This document shows positions 7,605 to 15,689 of a stretch of DNA of 64,000 bases, piece after piece. A program made the translations under genes and the position numbers. Position 1 is the stretch's first letter; every line of letters starts with the position of its first letter. The DNA is from Actinomycetota bacterium (GTDB lineage: Bacteria > Actinomycetota > Thermoleophilia > Gaiellales > Gaiellaceae), in assembly GCA_005888315.1 (NCBI GenBank), contig VAWH01000072.1, positions 1-64,000 on the forward strand. Reading direction: 5' to 3'. Under the pieces are notes generated by a model. It did not search any database. It saw nothing but the letters and a program-made list of their open reading frames with translations, and was not told the origin of the DNA.

Positions 7605-7626
7605 GTAACAGTCTGTTACTTGCCGT
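7605..7626. promoter_or_regulatory. Palindromic operator, copy 2
   Basis: GTAACAGTCTGTTAC (7605-7619) plus TTGCCGT repeats copy 1 exactly. Its centre is 48 bp before the GTG at 7660, just upstream of the likely -10 (AACGAT, 7648-7653), a position suited to repression of a leaderless transcript. The regulator is not encoded next to it. Confidence 0.75.
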
Positions 7627-7659
7627 TCCGGCGGCGGGCTTTCGGTAAACGATAGGCCG

Positions 7660-8634
7660 GTGCAGGAGATCGCGGTCATCGGCGCAGGTGTGATGGGGCT
7701 CGCGACCGCACGTGCGCTTCGCCGACGCGGGCACGACGTCGTCGTCTACGAGCAGTTCGAGCTTGGACACACGCGCGGTTCCAGCCACGGGCGCTCGCGG
7801 ATCTTCCGCCTCGCCTACGCGGAGGAGGAATACGTCCGCCTCGCGCAGGAAGCGCTCGGACTCTGGCGCCAGCTCGAGACCGAGACGGGCGAGACGCTGC
7901 TCGAGCTGAACGGCCTGCTCGAGATTGTCCGCTCGCTCGACCAGAGCACGGCGGCGACGCTCGAGGCCTGCGGGGTCGAGTGGCACCGACTCGACCGCGA
8001 GGAGGCCGAGCGCCGGTACCCGATCCGCGTTGCGGAAGGCTCGTTCGCCGTGCTGCAGCCGGAAGCGGGGATCGTGCGCGCGGACAAGGCGCTCGCGACG
8101 CTCGCCCGCGGACTCGACGTTCGCTACGAGACGCGCGTCCACCCCGACGAGCTCGCTGCCGATGTCGTCGTCGTCACGGCCGGCTCATGGGTGAACGAGC
8201 TCCTCGACGACCCGCTGCCCGTCAAGGTCACGCGCGAGACGGTCTGCTACTTCCGACCCGAGAACGGGCGGCCGATCCCGTCGCTGGTCTCGTTCAAGCC
8301 GGACACCCATACCCACGACATGTACTCCCTTGCCGACCCTGTCCACGGCCTCAAGGTCGGCGCACACCATGCCGGCCCCCAGGCCGATCCGAACGAGACG
8401 GGCGAACCCGAGCCTCGCCTGGTCGAGCAGATCGCGAGCTGGACGCGGGAGGCCTACCGGCTCGCCGAGCCCGATCCCGTGGCCGCGGAGACCTGCCTCT
8501 ACACGACGACCCCGGACGAGACGTTCGTCCTCGAGCGCCGGGGCCGCGTCGTCGTCGGCTCGCCGTGCTCGGGCCACGGCTTCAAGTTCGCACCCGCGAT
8601 CGGCGAGCGCCTCGCCGAGCTCGCAACGGGCTAG
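7660..8634 (+). CDS. FAD-dependent oxidoreductase, monomeric sarcosine oxidase-like, 324 aa
   Basis: This DAO-family enzyme oxidises secondary or N-methyl amines. The N-terminal dinucleotide motif IGAGVMGLATARALRRRGHD (residues 5-24) ends in the ADP-ribose-binding region VVVYEQFELG. The GSSHGRSRIFRLAY stretch and the C-terminal SPCSGHGFKFAPAIGE match monomeric sarcosine oxidase and N-methyltryptophan oxidase; the Cys in that motif is the residue that binds FAD covalently in those enzymes. At 324 aa it is somewhat shorter than the usual 370-390. It lies 11 bp before hmgA behind twin operators, so it may be co-regulated with homogentisate breakdown, perhaps feeding on N-methylated aromatic amino acids (inference). 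GTG start. Confidence 0.88.
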   Translation: MQEIAVIGAGVMGLATARALRRRGHDVVVYEQFELGHTRGSSHGRSRIFRLAYAEEEYVRLAQEALGLWRQLETETGETLLELNGLLEIVRSLDQSTAATLEACGVEWHRLDREEAERRYPIRVAEGSFAVLQPEAGIVRADKALATLARGLDVRYETRVHPDELAADVVVVTAGSWVNELLDDPLPVKVTRETVCYFRPENGRPIPSLVSFKPDTHTHDMYSLADPVHGLKVGAHHAGPQADPNETGEPEPRLVEQIASWTREAYRLAEPDPVAAETCLYTTTPDETFVLERRGRVVVGSPCSGHGFKFAPAIGERLAELATG

Positions 8635-8645
8635 AGTTTCCCGCG
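8632..8645 (+). promoter_or_regulatory. -10 box before hmgA
   Basis: TAGAGT (8632-8637), containing the stop of the flavoprotein gene, is 8 nt before the hmgA ATG. It suggests an additional leaderless transcript starting at hmgA itself. Confidence 0.45.
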
Positions 8646-9863
8646 ATGCCTTTCTACCAGCGCCTCGGCGGCGTCCCCCGCAAGCGGCACATCCAGTTCC
8701 GCGACAACGGGTCGCTCCTGACCGAGGAGGTGATGGGGCTCGAGGGCTTCGTCGGGAACGAGTCGATCCTCTACCACCTCCAGTCGCCGTGCCGCGTGAT
8801 GAAGCTCGGCGACTTCGACGAGATCGAGCGCGAGGAATGGGTGCCCGAGGCCCACGCGCACCGGCTGTTCAACACCTACGACGTCGATGCCGGCGGCGAC
8901 GAGATCAGCGGCCGCCGACTGCTGATGTGGAACGACGACGTCGAGATCTCGCTCTGTCGCCCCGACTCACAAATGGACTACTTCTTCCGCAACGGCGAGG
9001 GCGACGAGGTGATCTTCGTCCACGAGGGCTCCGGCACGCTGGAGACGAACTTCGGCGAGGTGCCCTACAAGGAAGGCGACTACGTCGTCATCCCGCGCGG
9101 CACGACCTACCGCTTCCGCGCCGAGGGCGAGCAGCGCTACCTCGTCTTCGAGACGCCGGGCCTGATCGAGATCCCGCGCCGCTACCGCAACCAGGACGGG
9201 CAACTGCTCGAGGGTGCGCCCTACTACCACCGCGACATCCACCCGCCGACCGAGCTGCACACGCACCGTGAGAAGGGCGAGTTCCCGGTCAAAGTGCGCG
9301 TCCGCGGCGGGTACCAGACGTACGTGCTCGACTACCATCCCTTCGACGTCGTCGGCTGGGACGGCTACCTCTATCCCTGGACGTTCTCGGTCCACGACTT
9401 CGAGCCGATCACCGGCCGCATCCACCAGCCGCCGCCCTCGCACCAGACCTTCCAGGGCCGGAACTTCGTGATCTGTTCGTTCTGTCCCCGCAAGCTCGAC
9501 TTCGACGAACTGGCGGTGCCGATTCCGTACCACCATTCGAACCTGCAGTCCGAGGAGATGATCTATTACGTGTCGGGCAACTTCGGCTCGCGCAAGGGCG
9601 TCAATGTGGGCTCGATCACGCTGCATCCTTCGGGCCTGCCGCACGGGCCGCAGCCAGGCCTGGCGGAGAAGTCGATCGGCGTGCGCGAGACGCACGAGCT
9701 CGCTGTCATGTGCGACACCTTTCACCCGCTCCGCCTAACGAAGTTCGCGAAGGACCTAGACGACGGCAAGTACGCCTACTCCTGGTACGAGAACGCGGAG
9801 GAAGGCGCCGCTGCCTCGGTTGACGGCGACGCCACCGGCGCCGGCCTAACGTCCCACTTCTAG
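8646..9863 (+). CDS. hmgA: Homogentisate 1,2-dioxygenase
   Basis: HmgA opens the ring of homogentisate to maleylacetoacetate using Fe(II) in a cupin fold. The 405-aa protein has the family iron ligands at the expected spacing: His297 and Glu303 in PYHHSNLQSEEMIYY and His333 in LHPSGLPHGPQPG (human H335, E341, H371 show the same 6 and 36 residue offsets). The N-terminal domain carries FVHEGSGTLETNFGEVPY and IPRGTTYRF. The ATG at 8646 matches the family N-terminus (PFYQRLGGVPRKRHIQF). It works between hppD (3062) and the FAH-family hydrolase (6675). A variable acidic tail of about 20 residues ends the protein. Confidence 0.95.
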   Translation: MPFYQRLGGVPRKRHIQFRDNGSLLTEEVMGLEGFVGNESILYHLQSPCRVMKLGDFDEIEREEWVPEAHAHRLFNTYDVDAGGDEISGRRLLMWNDDVEISLCRPDSQMDYFFRNGEGDEVIFVHEGSGTLETNFGEVPYKEGDYVVIPRGTTYRFRAEGEQRYLVFETPGLIEIPRRYRNQDGQLLEGAPYYHRDIHPPTELHTHREKGEFPVKVRVRGGYQTYVLDYHPFDVVGWDGYLYPWTFSVHDFEPITGRIHQPPPSHQTFQGRNFVICSFCPRKLDFDELAVPIPYHHSNLQSEEMIYYVSGNFGSRKGVNVGSITLHPSGLPHGPQPGLAEKSIGVRETHELAVMCDTFHPLRLTKFAKDLDDGKYAYSWYENAEEGAAASVDGDATGAGLTSHF

Positions 9864-9875
9864 CCCGGCTGGATG

Positions 9876-9892
9876 TTCCGGCTGACCCGGAA
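9876..9892 (+). terminator. Weak hairpin after hmgA
   Basis: TTCCGG (9876-9881) and CCGGAA (9887-9892) pair around a 5-nt loop 12 bp after the hmgA stop. No T-run follows, so termination would need a factor. Confidence 0.3.
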
Positions 9893-9967
9893 GCGGTTGC
9901 CGGCATCTCTCCTTCGTATGGTGCCGCCGAATCTAGTACGGCTTTTCGCGGCTGACAAGATGCGCCG

Positions 9968-10675
9968 GTGTTCAGCCGCTCGGCGCGCATCTACGACGCG
10001 ATCTACGCGTCGGTCCGGGACTATCCACTTGAGGCCGCTGAGCTCGACCGCCTGATCCAGGAACGGCGGCCCGGCGCTCGGACGCTGCTCGACGTCGCCT
10101 GCGGGACCGGCGCGCACCTCGAGCACCTGACGGGATACGAGGTCGAAGGGCTCGACCTCGAGCCGGAGATGCTCGCGGTCGCGCGCCAGCGGCTGCCCGC
10201 CGTCTCCTTCCACGAAGGCGACATGGCCTCATTCGACCTCGGCAAGCGCTTCGACGCGGTCGTCTGCTTGTTCAGCAGCATCGGTTACGTGAAGACGGAG
10301 GAGCGGCTGCGCTCGGCGATCGCCTCGATGGCGCGACACCTCGAGCCGGGCGGAGTCCTCGTCCTCGAGCCGTGGCTGGCGCCGGACGAATGGAAAGACC
10401 GCCACGTCGGCGCGGTCTTCGTCGACGAGCCGGAGCTGAAGATCGCGCGGATGAACGTCCCGGAGCGCGAGGGCGACGTCTCGATCGTCGAGTTCCAGTA
10501 TCTCGTCGGCACGCCAGACGGGATCGACCGCTTCAGCGAGCGGCACGAGCTCGGTTTGTTCACGGTCGAGCAGTACCTCGGGGCGTTCCGCGCGGCCGGG
10601 CTCGACGCGGACCACGACCCGCAGGGTCCAATGGGTCGCGGCCTGTACGTGGCGGCCGACAAAGCGGGCTTCTAA
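9968..10675 (+). CDS. Class I SAM-dependent methyltransferase, 235 aa
   Basis: The SAM-binding motif I is LLDVACGTGAHLEHL (about residues 40-54), followed by the acidic residue of motif II (VEGLDLEPEML) and motif III-like FDAVVCLFSSIGYV. The overall sequence, including VLEPWLAPDEWKDRHVG and the C-terminal FRAAGLDADHDPQGPMGRGL, resembles the DesVI/TylM1 family of dTDP-aminosugar N-methyltransferases, but no sugar-nucleotide pathway is near, so the substrate is uncertain. GTG start, supported by MFSRSARIYDAIY, which is the usual N-terminus of this group, and by a partial -10 (CAAGAT) 6 nt upstream. Confidence 0.85.
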   Translation: MFSRSARIYDAIYASVRDYPLEAAELDRLIQERRPGARTLLDVACGTGAHLEHLTGYEVEGLDLEPEMLAVARQRLPAVSFHEGDMASFDLGKRFDAVVCLFSSIGYVKTEERLRSAIASMARHLEPGGVLVLEPWLAPDEWKDRHVGAVFVDEPELKIARMNVPEREGDVSIVEFQYLVGTPDGIDRFSERHELGLFTVEQYLGAFRAAGLDADHDPQGPMGRGLYVAADKAGF

Positions 10676-10711
10676 AGGTCACGAGAGCGGCTTACCATTC
10701 ATGTGCTGTCT

Positions 10712-10740
10712 TTGAGAAGCGTCCGGCCGGCCGGGAGTAT
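10712..10740 (+). promoter_or_regulatory. Candidate sigma70-type promoter for the SGNH-MBOAT module
   Basis: TTGAGA (10712-10717), a 17-bp spacer and GAGTAT (10735-10740) form a fair -35/-10 pair about 60 bp before the ATG at 10803. Unlike many genes here, it would give a leadered mRNA. Confidence 0.4.
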
Positions 10741-10802
10741 GGGTGCTGTGAGTTCTGCCGCAATTGACACCGAAGCGCTCGCGCGCCTGACGGCGGGACG
10801 GC

Positions 10803-11933
10803 ATGGCGACGATTAGAAAGAGCGTCGAATCGCTCGCGACCCCGGGGATCCTCCGCCGCCGCACCGGCGCCGAGGCGGAGAAGCTGGAGCGACCGCTCGA
10901 GCCGGGTGTGGCAAGCGTGCAGGCGATCGGTTACGGGAGGTTCGCGCTGGCGACCGTGGGGGCGTGCCTGGCGCTGCTCGTGGCCACACTGCTGATGAAC
11001 GTGCTCGTCGATCCGTTCGCGATCGCCGGCACGGGATTGCTGCCGACGGCGGTCGAGGCGGATCGGACGGTCAAGCTCGATCTGATCCGGAAGCTCGAGC
11101 GCAGCCCGGACATCGTGATCCTCGGCAGCTCGCGCGCGCGCCAGGGGGAGCCGTCGTTCCTGACGCAGCTCACCGGCGAGACCGCCTTCAACGCGGCCGT
11201 CACGGGCGGGACCGCGGCAGATGCATGGGTGACGGCGCGGTACGTCAACGACCGCTTCCCGCGCAAGCCGCACCACTACATCTGGTTCGTCGATGCGGGC
11301 ATCGCGACGAAGGGGATCAACCCGCAACTCGCGGAGGATCCTCGCGGGAAGCGGTACCTCGCGGGCAAGGGAGTCAGCTTCACGCTGGCGGACGTCGGCA
11401 CCTACATCGGCCCGCAGGCGAGCCTCGCCTCGTGGCGCGTGCTGAAGAAGTGCCTCCTCCACAGCTGCAAGGCGCGGCTGCGCTACCTCCCCGACGGCGC
11501 GATCGCCCGGCCGACCCTGAGGTACCTCCCGGAGCACGCGGCCTCGCTCCAGAACTCGATCTCGCGCCTTGTCGATGCCGTGCGAGCCCACCCGCCGCGA
11601 AAACCGAACACGAATCCGGCGCGCTATCGGTTCTTCGAGCGGACGCTCGCCTTCATGAATGCGCACGGGATCCGCCCGGTGATCGTCCTCAACCCGATCC
11701 ATCCGAAGGTCCTCGCCGTGCTGCGGAAGCACGGCTTCGCGCAACGCCGGGCCTCGCTCGCCTACCTGCACGCCCTGCATCGCCGCTACGACTTCGTGGT
11801 CGTCGACGGCGAGGACATCAGCCGCTGGGGCGGCTCGCCGCAGCAGTTCACGAACGCGACGCACATCAACCGCCGGAACATGCGGCGCCTGCTCCGCTAC
11901 GTCGTCGCCCACTCGGACGGGGCGCTCCGCTAG
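10803..11933 (+). CDS. Membrane-anchored SGNH-hydrolase-like protein (AlgJ/AlgX/DltD-type), 376 aa
   Basis: A cytoplasmic N-tail, one TM helix (about residues 46-68) and an extracytoplasmic SGNH-like domain are visible. Block I is VILGSSRARQGEPSF with the nucleophile-type Ser near 109; the C-terminal FTNATHINRRNMRRLL supplies the candidate catalytic His. Such proteins work with MBOAT acyltransferases to O-acylate cell-surface polymers (alginate AlgI/AlgJ/AlgX, teichoic acid DltB/DltD). The MBOAT gene follows after 3 bp and a shorter paralogue follows that. Which polymer is modified is unknown, and no glycosyltransferase is adjacent. Confidence 0.75.
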   Translation: MATIRKSVESLATPGILRRRTGAEAEKLERPLEPGVASVQAIGYGRFALATVGACLALLVATLLMNVLVDPFAIAGTGLLPTAVEADRTVKLDLIRKLERSPDIVILGSSRARQGEPSFLTQLTGETAFNAAVTGGTAADAWVTARYVNDRFPRKPHHYIWFVDAGIATKGINPQLAEDPRGKRYLAGKGVSFTLADVGTYIGPQASLASWRVLKKCLLHSCKARLRYLPDGAIARPTLRYLPEHAASLQNSISRLVDAVRAHPPRKPNTNPARYRFFERTLAFMNAHGIRPVIVLNPIHPKVLAVLRKHGFAQRRASLAYLHALHRRYDFVVVDGEDISRWGGSPQQFTNATHINRRNMRRLLRYVVAHSDGALR

Positions 11934-11936
11934 TAC

Positions 11937-13337
11937 ATGCTGTTCAACAGCTACCTGTTCCTCTTCGGCTTCCTGCCGCCCGTCCTCGTCGGTTGCTGGG
12001 CGCTCCGGCAGAAGAACCTGCGCCTCGCGTTCCTGACGCTCTCCTCGTGGTTCTTCTACGCCTGGTGGGACTGGCGCTTCCTGCCGCTGATGCTCTCGAC
12101 GACGATGGTCGACTACGTCGCCGCGCTCGCGCTCCAGCACACGGACGACGAGCGACGCCGCCGGCTGCTCCTGATCGGCTCCTTGAGCATCAACCTGAGC
12201 CTGCTCGGCTACTTCAAGTACGCCGGCTTCTTCGTCGGCTCGCTGAACGGGATCGGCCGCGCGCTCGGCGCGCCGGTCGACCTGCCCGACCTCCACATCC
12301 TGCTGCCGATCGGGATCTCGTTCTACACCTTCAACTCGATGTCGTACACGATCGACGTCTTCCGCCGGCGCGTGACACCGACGAAGCACCTTCTCGAGTA
12401 CACGACCTTCGTCGCGCTCTTCCCGCACCTGATCGCCGGGCCGATCGTGCGCTTCACCGACCTCGCCGAGCAGCTGCGCCGGCCGCGGCCGTCCCTGACC
12501 TCGAAGGCGGCTTCCGTCGGCCTGTTCTTTCTCGCCTGCGGGTTGACGAAGAAGCTGCTGATCGCCGACCAGCTCAATCCCTACGTCGACCGGCTATTCG
12601 CGCACTCGGGCGACCTAGGCTTCCTGACCTCCTGGGCGGCGGCGTTCGGCTATTCGCTGCAGCTCTACTTCGACTTTTCGGGCTACTCGGACATGGCGGT
12701 CGGCCTCGCCTGGCTGATCGGCTTCCGCTTCCCCCAGAACTTCAACTCGCCTTTCAAGGCGCAGAACATCTCGGACTTCTGGCGCCGTTGGCACATGAGC
12801 CTCTCCGCCTGGTTCCGCGACTACCTGTTCATCCCGCTCGGCGGCTCGCGTCGCGGCCCGGCGCGGACGACCATCAACCTCGTCCTGACGATGTTTCTCG
12901 CCGGGCTGTGGCACGGCGCCGCCTGGACGTTCGTCGTCTGGGGGCTCTTCCACGGGGTGCTGCTCGGCACGCACGGGCTGCTGCGGAAGCTCGGCTTGAC
13001 GCCGAGCAGCGTTTTCTTCAACCGGGCGGTCACGTTCCTCTTCGTCGTCGCGGCGTTCGTGATCTTCCGGGCCCCGGACCTCGGGACGGCCGGCACGATC
13101 CTCTCGTCGATGCTCGGCTTCGGCGGCCTCGACCACGCCGGTGCGCTACACACCTTCCTCCCCGCCCGCTTCCTGATCCTGCTCGGCGCGCTGCTCGTCT
13201 TCGTGCACGCCGCGCCGAACACCTGGCAGATCCGCGCGCGGCCACGGATCGTCTACGGGCTCGCCACCGGCACCGCCGCCGCGATCGCGATCATGACGAT
13301 CGCGAGCCCGCACCCCTTCATCTACTTCCAGTTCTGA
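11937..13337 (+). CDS. MBOAT O-acyltransferase, AlgI/PatA type, 466 aa
   Basis: This polytopic membrane protein transfers acyl groups across the membrane to surface polysaccharides. It begins MLFNSYLFLFGFLPPVLVGC, as AlgI does, and has about 10-12 TM segments. The invariant catalytic His is in AGLWHGAAWTFVVWG (about residue 322), with the second conserved motif DFWRRWHMSLSAWFRDYLF (about 280-298) and FDFSGYSDMAVG before it. Length is normal for the family. It is sandwiched between two SGNH-like genes with gaps of 3 and 2 bp, so the three proteins should form one acyl-transfer machine. Confidence 0.93.
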   Translation: MLFNSYLFLFGFLPPVLVGCWALRQKNLRLAFLTLSSWFFYAWWDWRFLPLMLSTTMVDYVAALALQHTDDERRRRLLLIGSLSINLSLLGYFKYAGFFVGSLNGIGRALGAPVDLPDLHILLPIGISFYTFNSMSYTIDVFRRRVTPTKHLLEYTTFVALFPHLIAGPIVRFTDLAEQLRRPRPSLTSKAASVGLFFLACGLTKKLLIADQLNPYVDRLFAHSGDLGFLTSWAAAFGYSLQLYFDFSGYSDMAVGLAWLIGFRFPQNFNSPFKAQNISDFWRRWHMSLSAWFRDYLFIPLGGSRRGPARTTINLVLTMFLAGLWHGAAWTFVVWGLFHGVLLGTHGLLRKLGLTPSSVFFNRAVTFLFVVAAFVIFRAPDLGTAGTILSSMLGFGGLDHAGALHTFLPARFLILLGALLVFVHAAPNTWQIRARPRIVYGLATGTAAAIAIMTIASPHPFIYFQF

Positions 13338-13339
13338 GC

Positions 13340-14245
13340 ATGCGCGTCTTCGTTCTCGCCACGATCTGCGTCGCGCTCGGGGCTGCCTCTGCGGGAGCCG
13401 GCTCCCTGAGCGGGACGCGGCTCGCGGGCTGTCCCGATGCCGGCGACCGGACGACGAAGCTGACGCTACTCGCGCGCCTGCCGCAGAACCCGGGGCTTCT
13501 GATCCTCGGCAGCTCGCGCGCCCGCTTGGCCGACCCCGCGTTCCTGCAGACGCTCACCGGCCGCGTCGGCTTCAACGCCGCGGTCACCGGCGGGACCGCC
13601 GCGGACGCCTGGGTGATGACGCGATTCGCAGCCGACCGCTGGCCGAGGACGAGCGGGCGCCGCTACCTCATGTTCGTGGACGCGGGCGTCGCGACGAGCG
13701 GCGTGCCGGCCCCCCTAGCCGCCGACCCGCGCGCCCGCAGGTATCTGGGCGGCGAGGGCGGTCGTCCATCTCTGGCCTGCAGGGTCAGTTCGCGGTATCG
13801 CGCCGACGGCTCGATCGCCCATTACCGCCCGAAGTTGCGGGCAGAGCGGGCCAGAATCGTCGCGAGCAGCGTGGCGGCATTGATCGCAGGCATTCGCGCC
13901 CATCCCCCGCAACCGGGGACTGTCGACCCGGCACGGTTCGCATACTTCGAGCGGACGATCGCCTTCATGAACCGGCACGGCGCCCGCCCGGTGATCGTCC
14001 TCAATCCGATCCACCCGCAGGTGCTGGCGGAGCTGGAGAAATACGGCTTCCCGAAACGCAAGGAGGCGCACGAGTACTTCGACCGCCTCAAACAGCGACT
14101 CGACTTCGTCGTCGTCGACTGCGAGGACATCCGGGTCTGGGGCGGGTCGGCCGACGAGTTCTCCAACGCGACCCACGTCGATCCTGTGAACATGCGTCGC
14201 ATGCTCAGGTACGTGGTCTCCCATTCGGCCGGGGCGCTGGGCTGA
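13340..14245 (+). CDS. Secreted SGNH-like protein, paralogue of the 10803 gene, 301 aa
   Basis: It is a shorter relative of the first SGNH protein: LILGSSRARLADPAFLQTLT, FNAAVTGGTAADAWV, PVIVLNPIHP and FSNATHVDPVNMRRML are all shared. The N-terminal TM anchor is replaced by a signal peptide (MRVFVLATICVALGAASAGA), and a stretch of about 30 residues in the middle is missing. The candidate nucleophile is Ser58/59. The ATG at 13340 lies 2 bp after the MBOAT stop. Having a tethered and a soluble version around one MBOAT parallels AlgJ plus AlgX in alginate acetylation. Confidence 0.75.
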   Translation: MRVFVLATICVALGAASAGAGSLSGTRLAGCPDAGDRTTKLTLLARLPQNPGLLILGSSRARLADPAFLQTLTGRVGFNAAVTGGTAADAWVMTRFAADRWPRTSGRRYLMFVDAGVATSGVPAPLAADPRARRYLGGEGGRPSLACRVSSRYRADGSIAHYRPKLRAERARIVASSVAALIAGIRAHPPQPGTVDPARFAYFERTIAFMNRHGARPVIVLNPIHPQVLAELEKYGFPKRKEAHEYFDRLKQRLDFVVVDCEDIRVWGGSADEFSNATHVDPVNMRRMLRYVVSHSAGALG

Positions 14246-14859
14246 GCGACGCTTCCGGCACGACCGTCCTCCTCGACTGGGACGGGACCGCGACCGTCGA
14301 AGACACGCTGATTCTCGCTCTTCGCGAGTTTGGCGTCTGGCAGGTCTACCTGGACGCCGCGGCGGCGCTCGACCGGGGCGAGATCACGCTGCACGAGGAG
14401 ATTCGCCGCGACGCGGCGTCGATCAAGACGCCGATCGGCGAGGTGGTCGGCTGGCTGGTCGACCATGTCCAGCTGCGGCCGGGTTTCCACGAGCTCGCGG
14501 ACGCGCACCGGCCCACGATCGTCTCCAGCAACTTCCGGCAGCTGATCGGGCCGATCCTCGAGCGCGAAGGGCTCGAGCTCGACGTGCGCGCCAACGAGAT
14601 TGCGTGGCATCCGGACGGCTGGCGGGCGAGATTTCGCAACGGCGAGGCCTGCGGAACCTGCGGCGAGCCCTGTAAGCGCGCCGACCTGCCGACGAACGGG
14701 AACGTCGTCTACGTCGGCGACGGCTACTCCGACCGCTGCGTGGCTCAGGCCGCCGACCGGGTGTTCGCCCGCGACGGGCTCGCGCGCTACCTGGACGAGC
14801 ACGGTGTTTCCTACGAGCGTTTTGACACCCTGTACGACGTCGTCCGCTCGCTCGCTTGA
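14242..14859 (+). CDS. HAD-superfamily phosphatase, MtnX-like, probable CTG start, 205 aa
   Basis: Motif I is VLLDWDGTATVEDT near the N-terminus, the motif II threonine/serine position is in TIVSSNFRQLIG, and the last motif is YVGDGYSDRCVAQAADRVF. The Cys cluster ACGTCGEPCKR is seen in MtnX-like phosphatases and could bind metal. No ATG, GTG or TTG precedes motif I; the first GTG (14443) would remove it. The CTG at 14242 overlaps the previous stop as CTGA. The stop overlaps the next start as TTGA. Substrate unknown; the chain of overlaps ties it to the DNA glycosylase gene. Confidence 0.75.
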   Translation: MSDASGTTVLLDWDGTATVEDTLILALREFGVWQVYLDAAAALDRGEITLHEEIRRDAASIKTPIGEVVGWLVDHVQLRPGFHELADAHRPTIVSSNFRQLIGPILEREGLELDVRANEIAWHPDGWRARFRNGEACGTCGEPCKRADLPTNGNVVYVGDGYSDRCVAQAADRVFARDGLARYLDEHGVSYERFDTLYDVVRSLA

Positions 14860-15689
14860 CTCTGCTTCGCCTGCCCGAGCCGTACGACTTCGAGCTCTCC
14901 ACCGAACGGTTTCGAGCCTTCGGCCCCGACCTCGTGAACCTCTGGCACGAGGGCGGTGTCCACCGAGTGGTCGGCAGTCGCGAGCTGCGGATCGAAGCCG
15001 CGCCCGGCGGAGTCGACGTCGAGCCGCTGGACGAGGAGACCGAGCCGGTCGCGCGAGCGGTCATCGGCGCCGACTTCGAGCTCGACCCCTTCTACGAGTG
15101 GGCGGACACCGATGAGGCCCTGCACGAGCTCGTCCCCAGGCTGGCCGGCTTCCGCCCGCCGCTCGCGCCCGACCCGTACGAGACGATCGTCAGCGCGATC
15201 ACCGCGCAGCAGGTCTCGCTGTTCGCGGCCTTCGCGATCCGGAACCGAATGGTCGAGCGCTTCGGCGAGCGGGGCGTCCATGCCTACGCGTTTCCGAGCC
15301 GCGAGCGCATGGCGGCGGCTCGCGAGGAGCAGCTGACCGAGCTCGGGTTCTCGCGCCGCAAGGCGGAGTACGTGCTCGGCGTCGCGCGCGCCGAGCTCGA
15401 GCTCGAGGCGCTGCGTAACCTTCCGGACGAGGAGGTGAAGGCGACGCTGACGTCACTGCGAGGGCTCGGCGAGTGGACCGCAGACTGGTTCCTCGCCCGC
15501 CATCTCGCGCGCCCGCGCGCGTGGCCGGCCGGCGATCTCGGCCTCGTCAAGGCGGTCTCGGCCTTCTACTTCGGCGGCGGCAAGCTGTCGATTGGAGAGG
15601 TGCGCGCTTTCGGCGAGCGGTTCGACCCGTTCCAGAACCTGACCGCTCACTACCTGCTGACCGGCTACCGGACCGCGCCGCGGGCATGA
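14856..15689 (+). CDS. DNA-3-methyladenine glycosylase, AlkA-like (HhH-GPD), 277 aa
   Basis: This base-excision repair enzyme removes alkylated purines. The HhH-GPD core is visible: AITAQQVSLFAAFAIRNRMV (about 108-127), the helix-hairpin-helix LTSLRGLGEWTADWFLARHL (about 192-211) and the catalytic Asp in AWPAGDLGLVKAVS. The N-terminal region (YDFELSTERFRAFGPDLVNL) is the AlkA-type beta domain. TTG start overlaps the HAD stop; the stop overlaps the next ATG. Confidence 0.88.
   Translation: MTLLRLPEPYDFELSTERFRAFGPDLVNLWHEGGVHRVVGSRELRIEAAPGGVDVEPLDEETEPVARAVIGADFELDPFYEWADTDEALHELVPRLAGFRPPLAPDPYETIVSAITAQQVSLFAAFAIRNRMVERFGERGVHAYAFPSRERMAAAREEQLTELGFSRRKAEYVLGVARAELELEALRNLPDEEVKATLTSLRGLGEWTADWFLARHLARPRAWPAGDLGLVKAVSAFYFGGGKLSIGEVRAFGERFDPFQNLTAHYLLTGYRTAPRA

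Noticed and set aside
10764-10792. TTGACA at 10764 as the -35 of a promoter for the 10803 gene
   Set aside because: No acceptable -10 lies 16-18 bp downstream; the pair at 10712/10735 is better.
10692-12428. A 578-codon minus-strand open frame
   Set aside because: It is antisense to the SGNH and MBOAT genes and has the Glu/Arg-rich composition of a shadow frame.
10964-14245. A 1093-codon open frame spanning the SGNH and MBOAT genes
   Set aside because: Only its last 301 codons (13340-14245) show a family match; the rest is an Arg/Pro-rich shadow of the two genes read in another frame.
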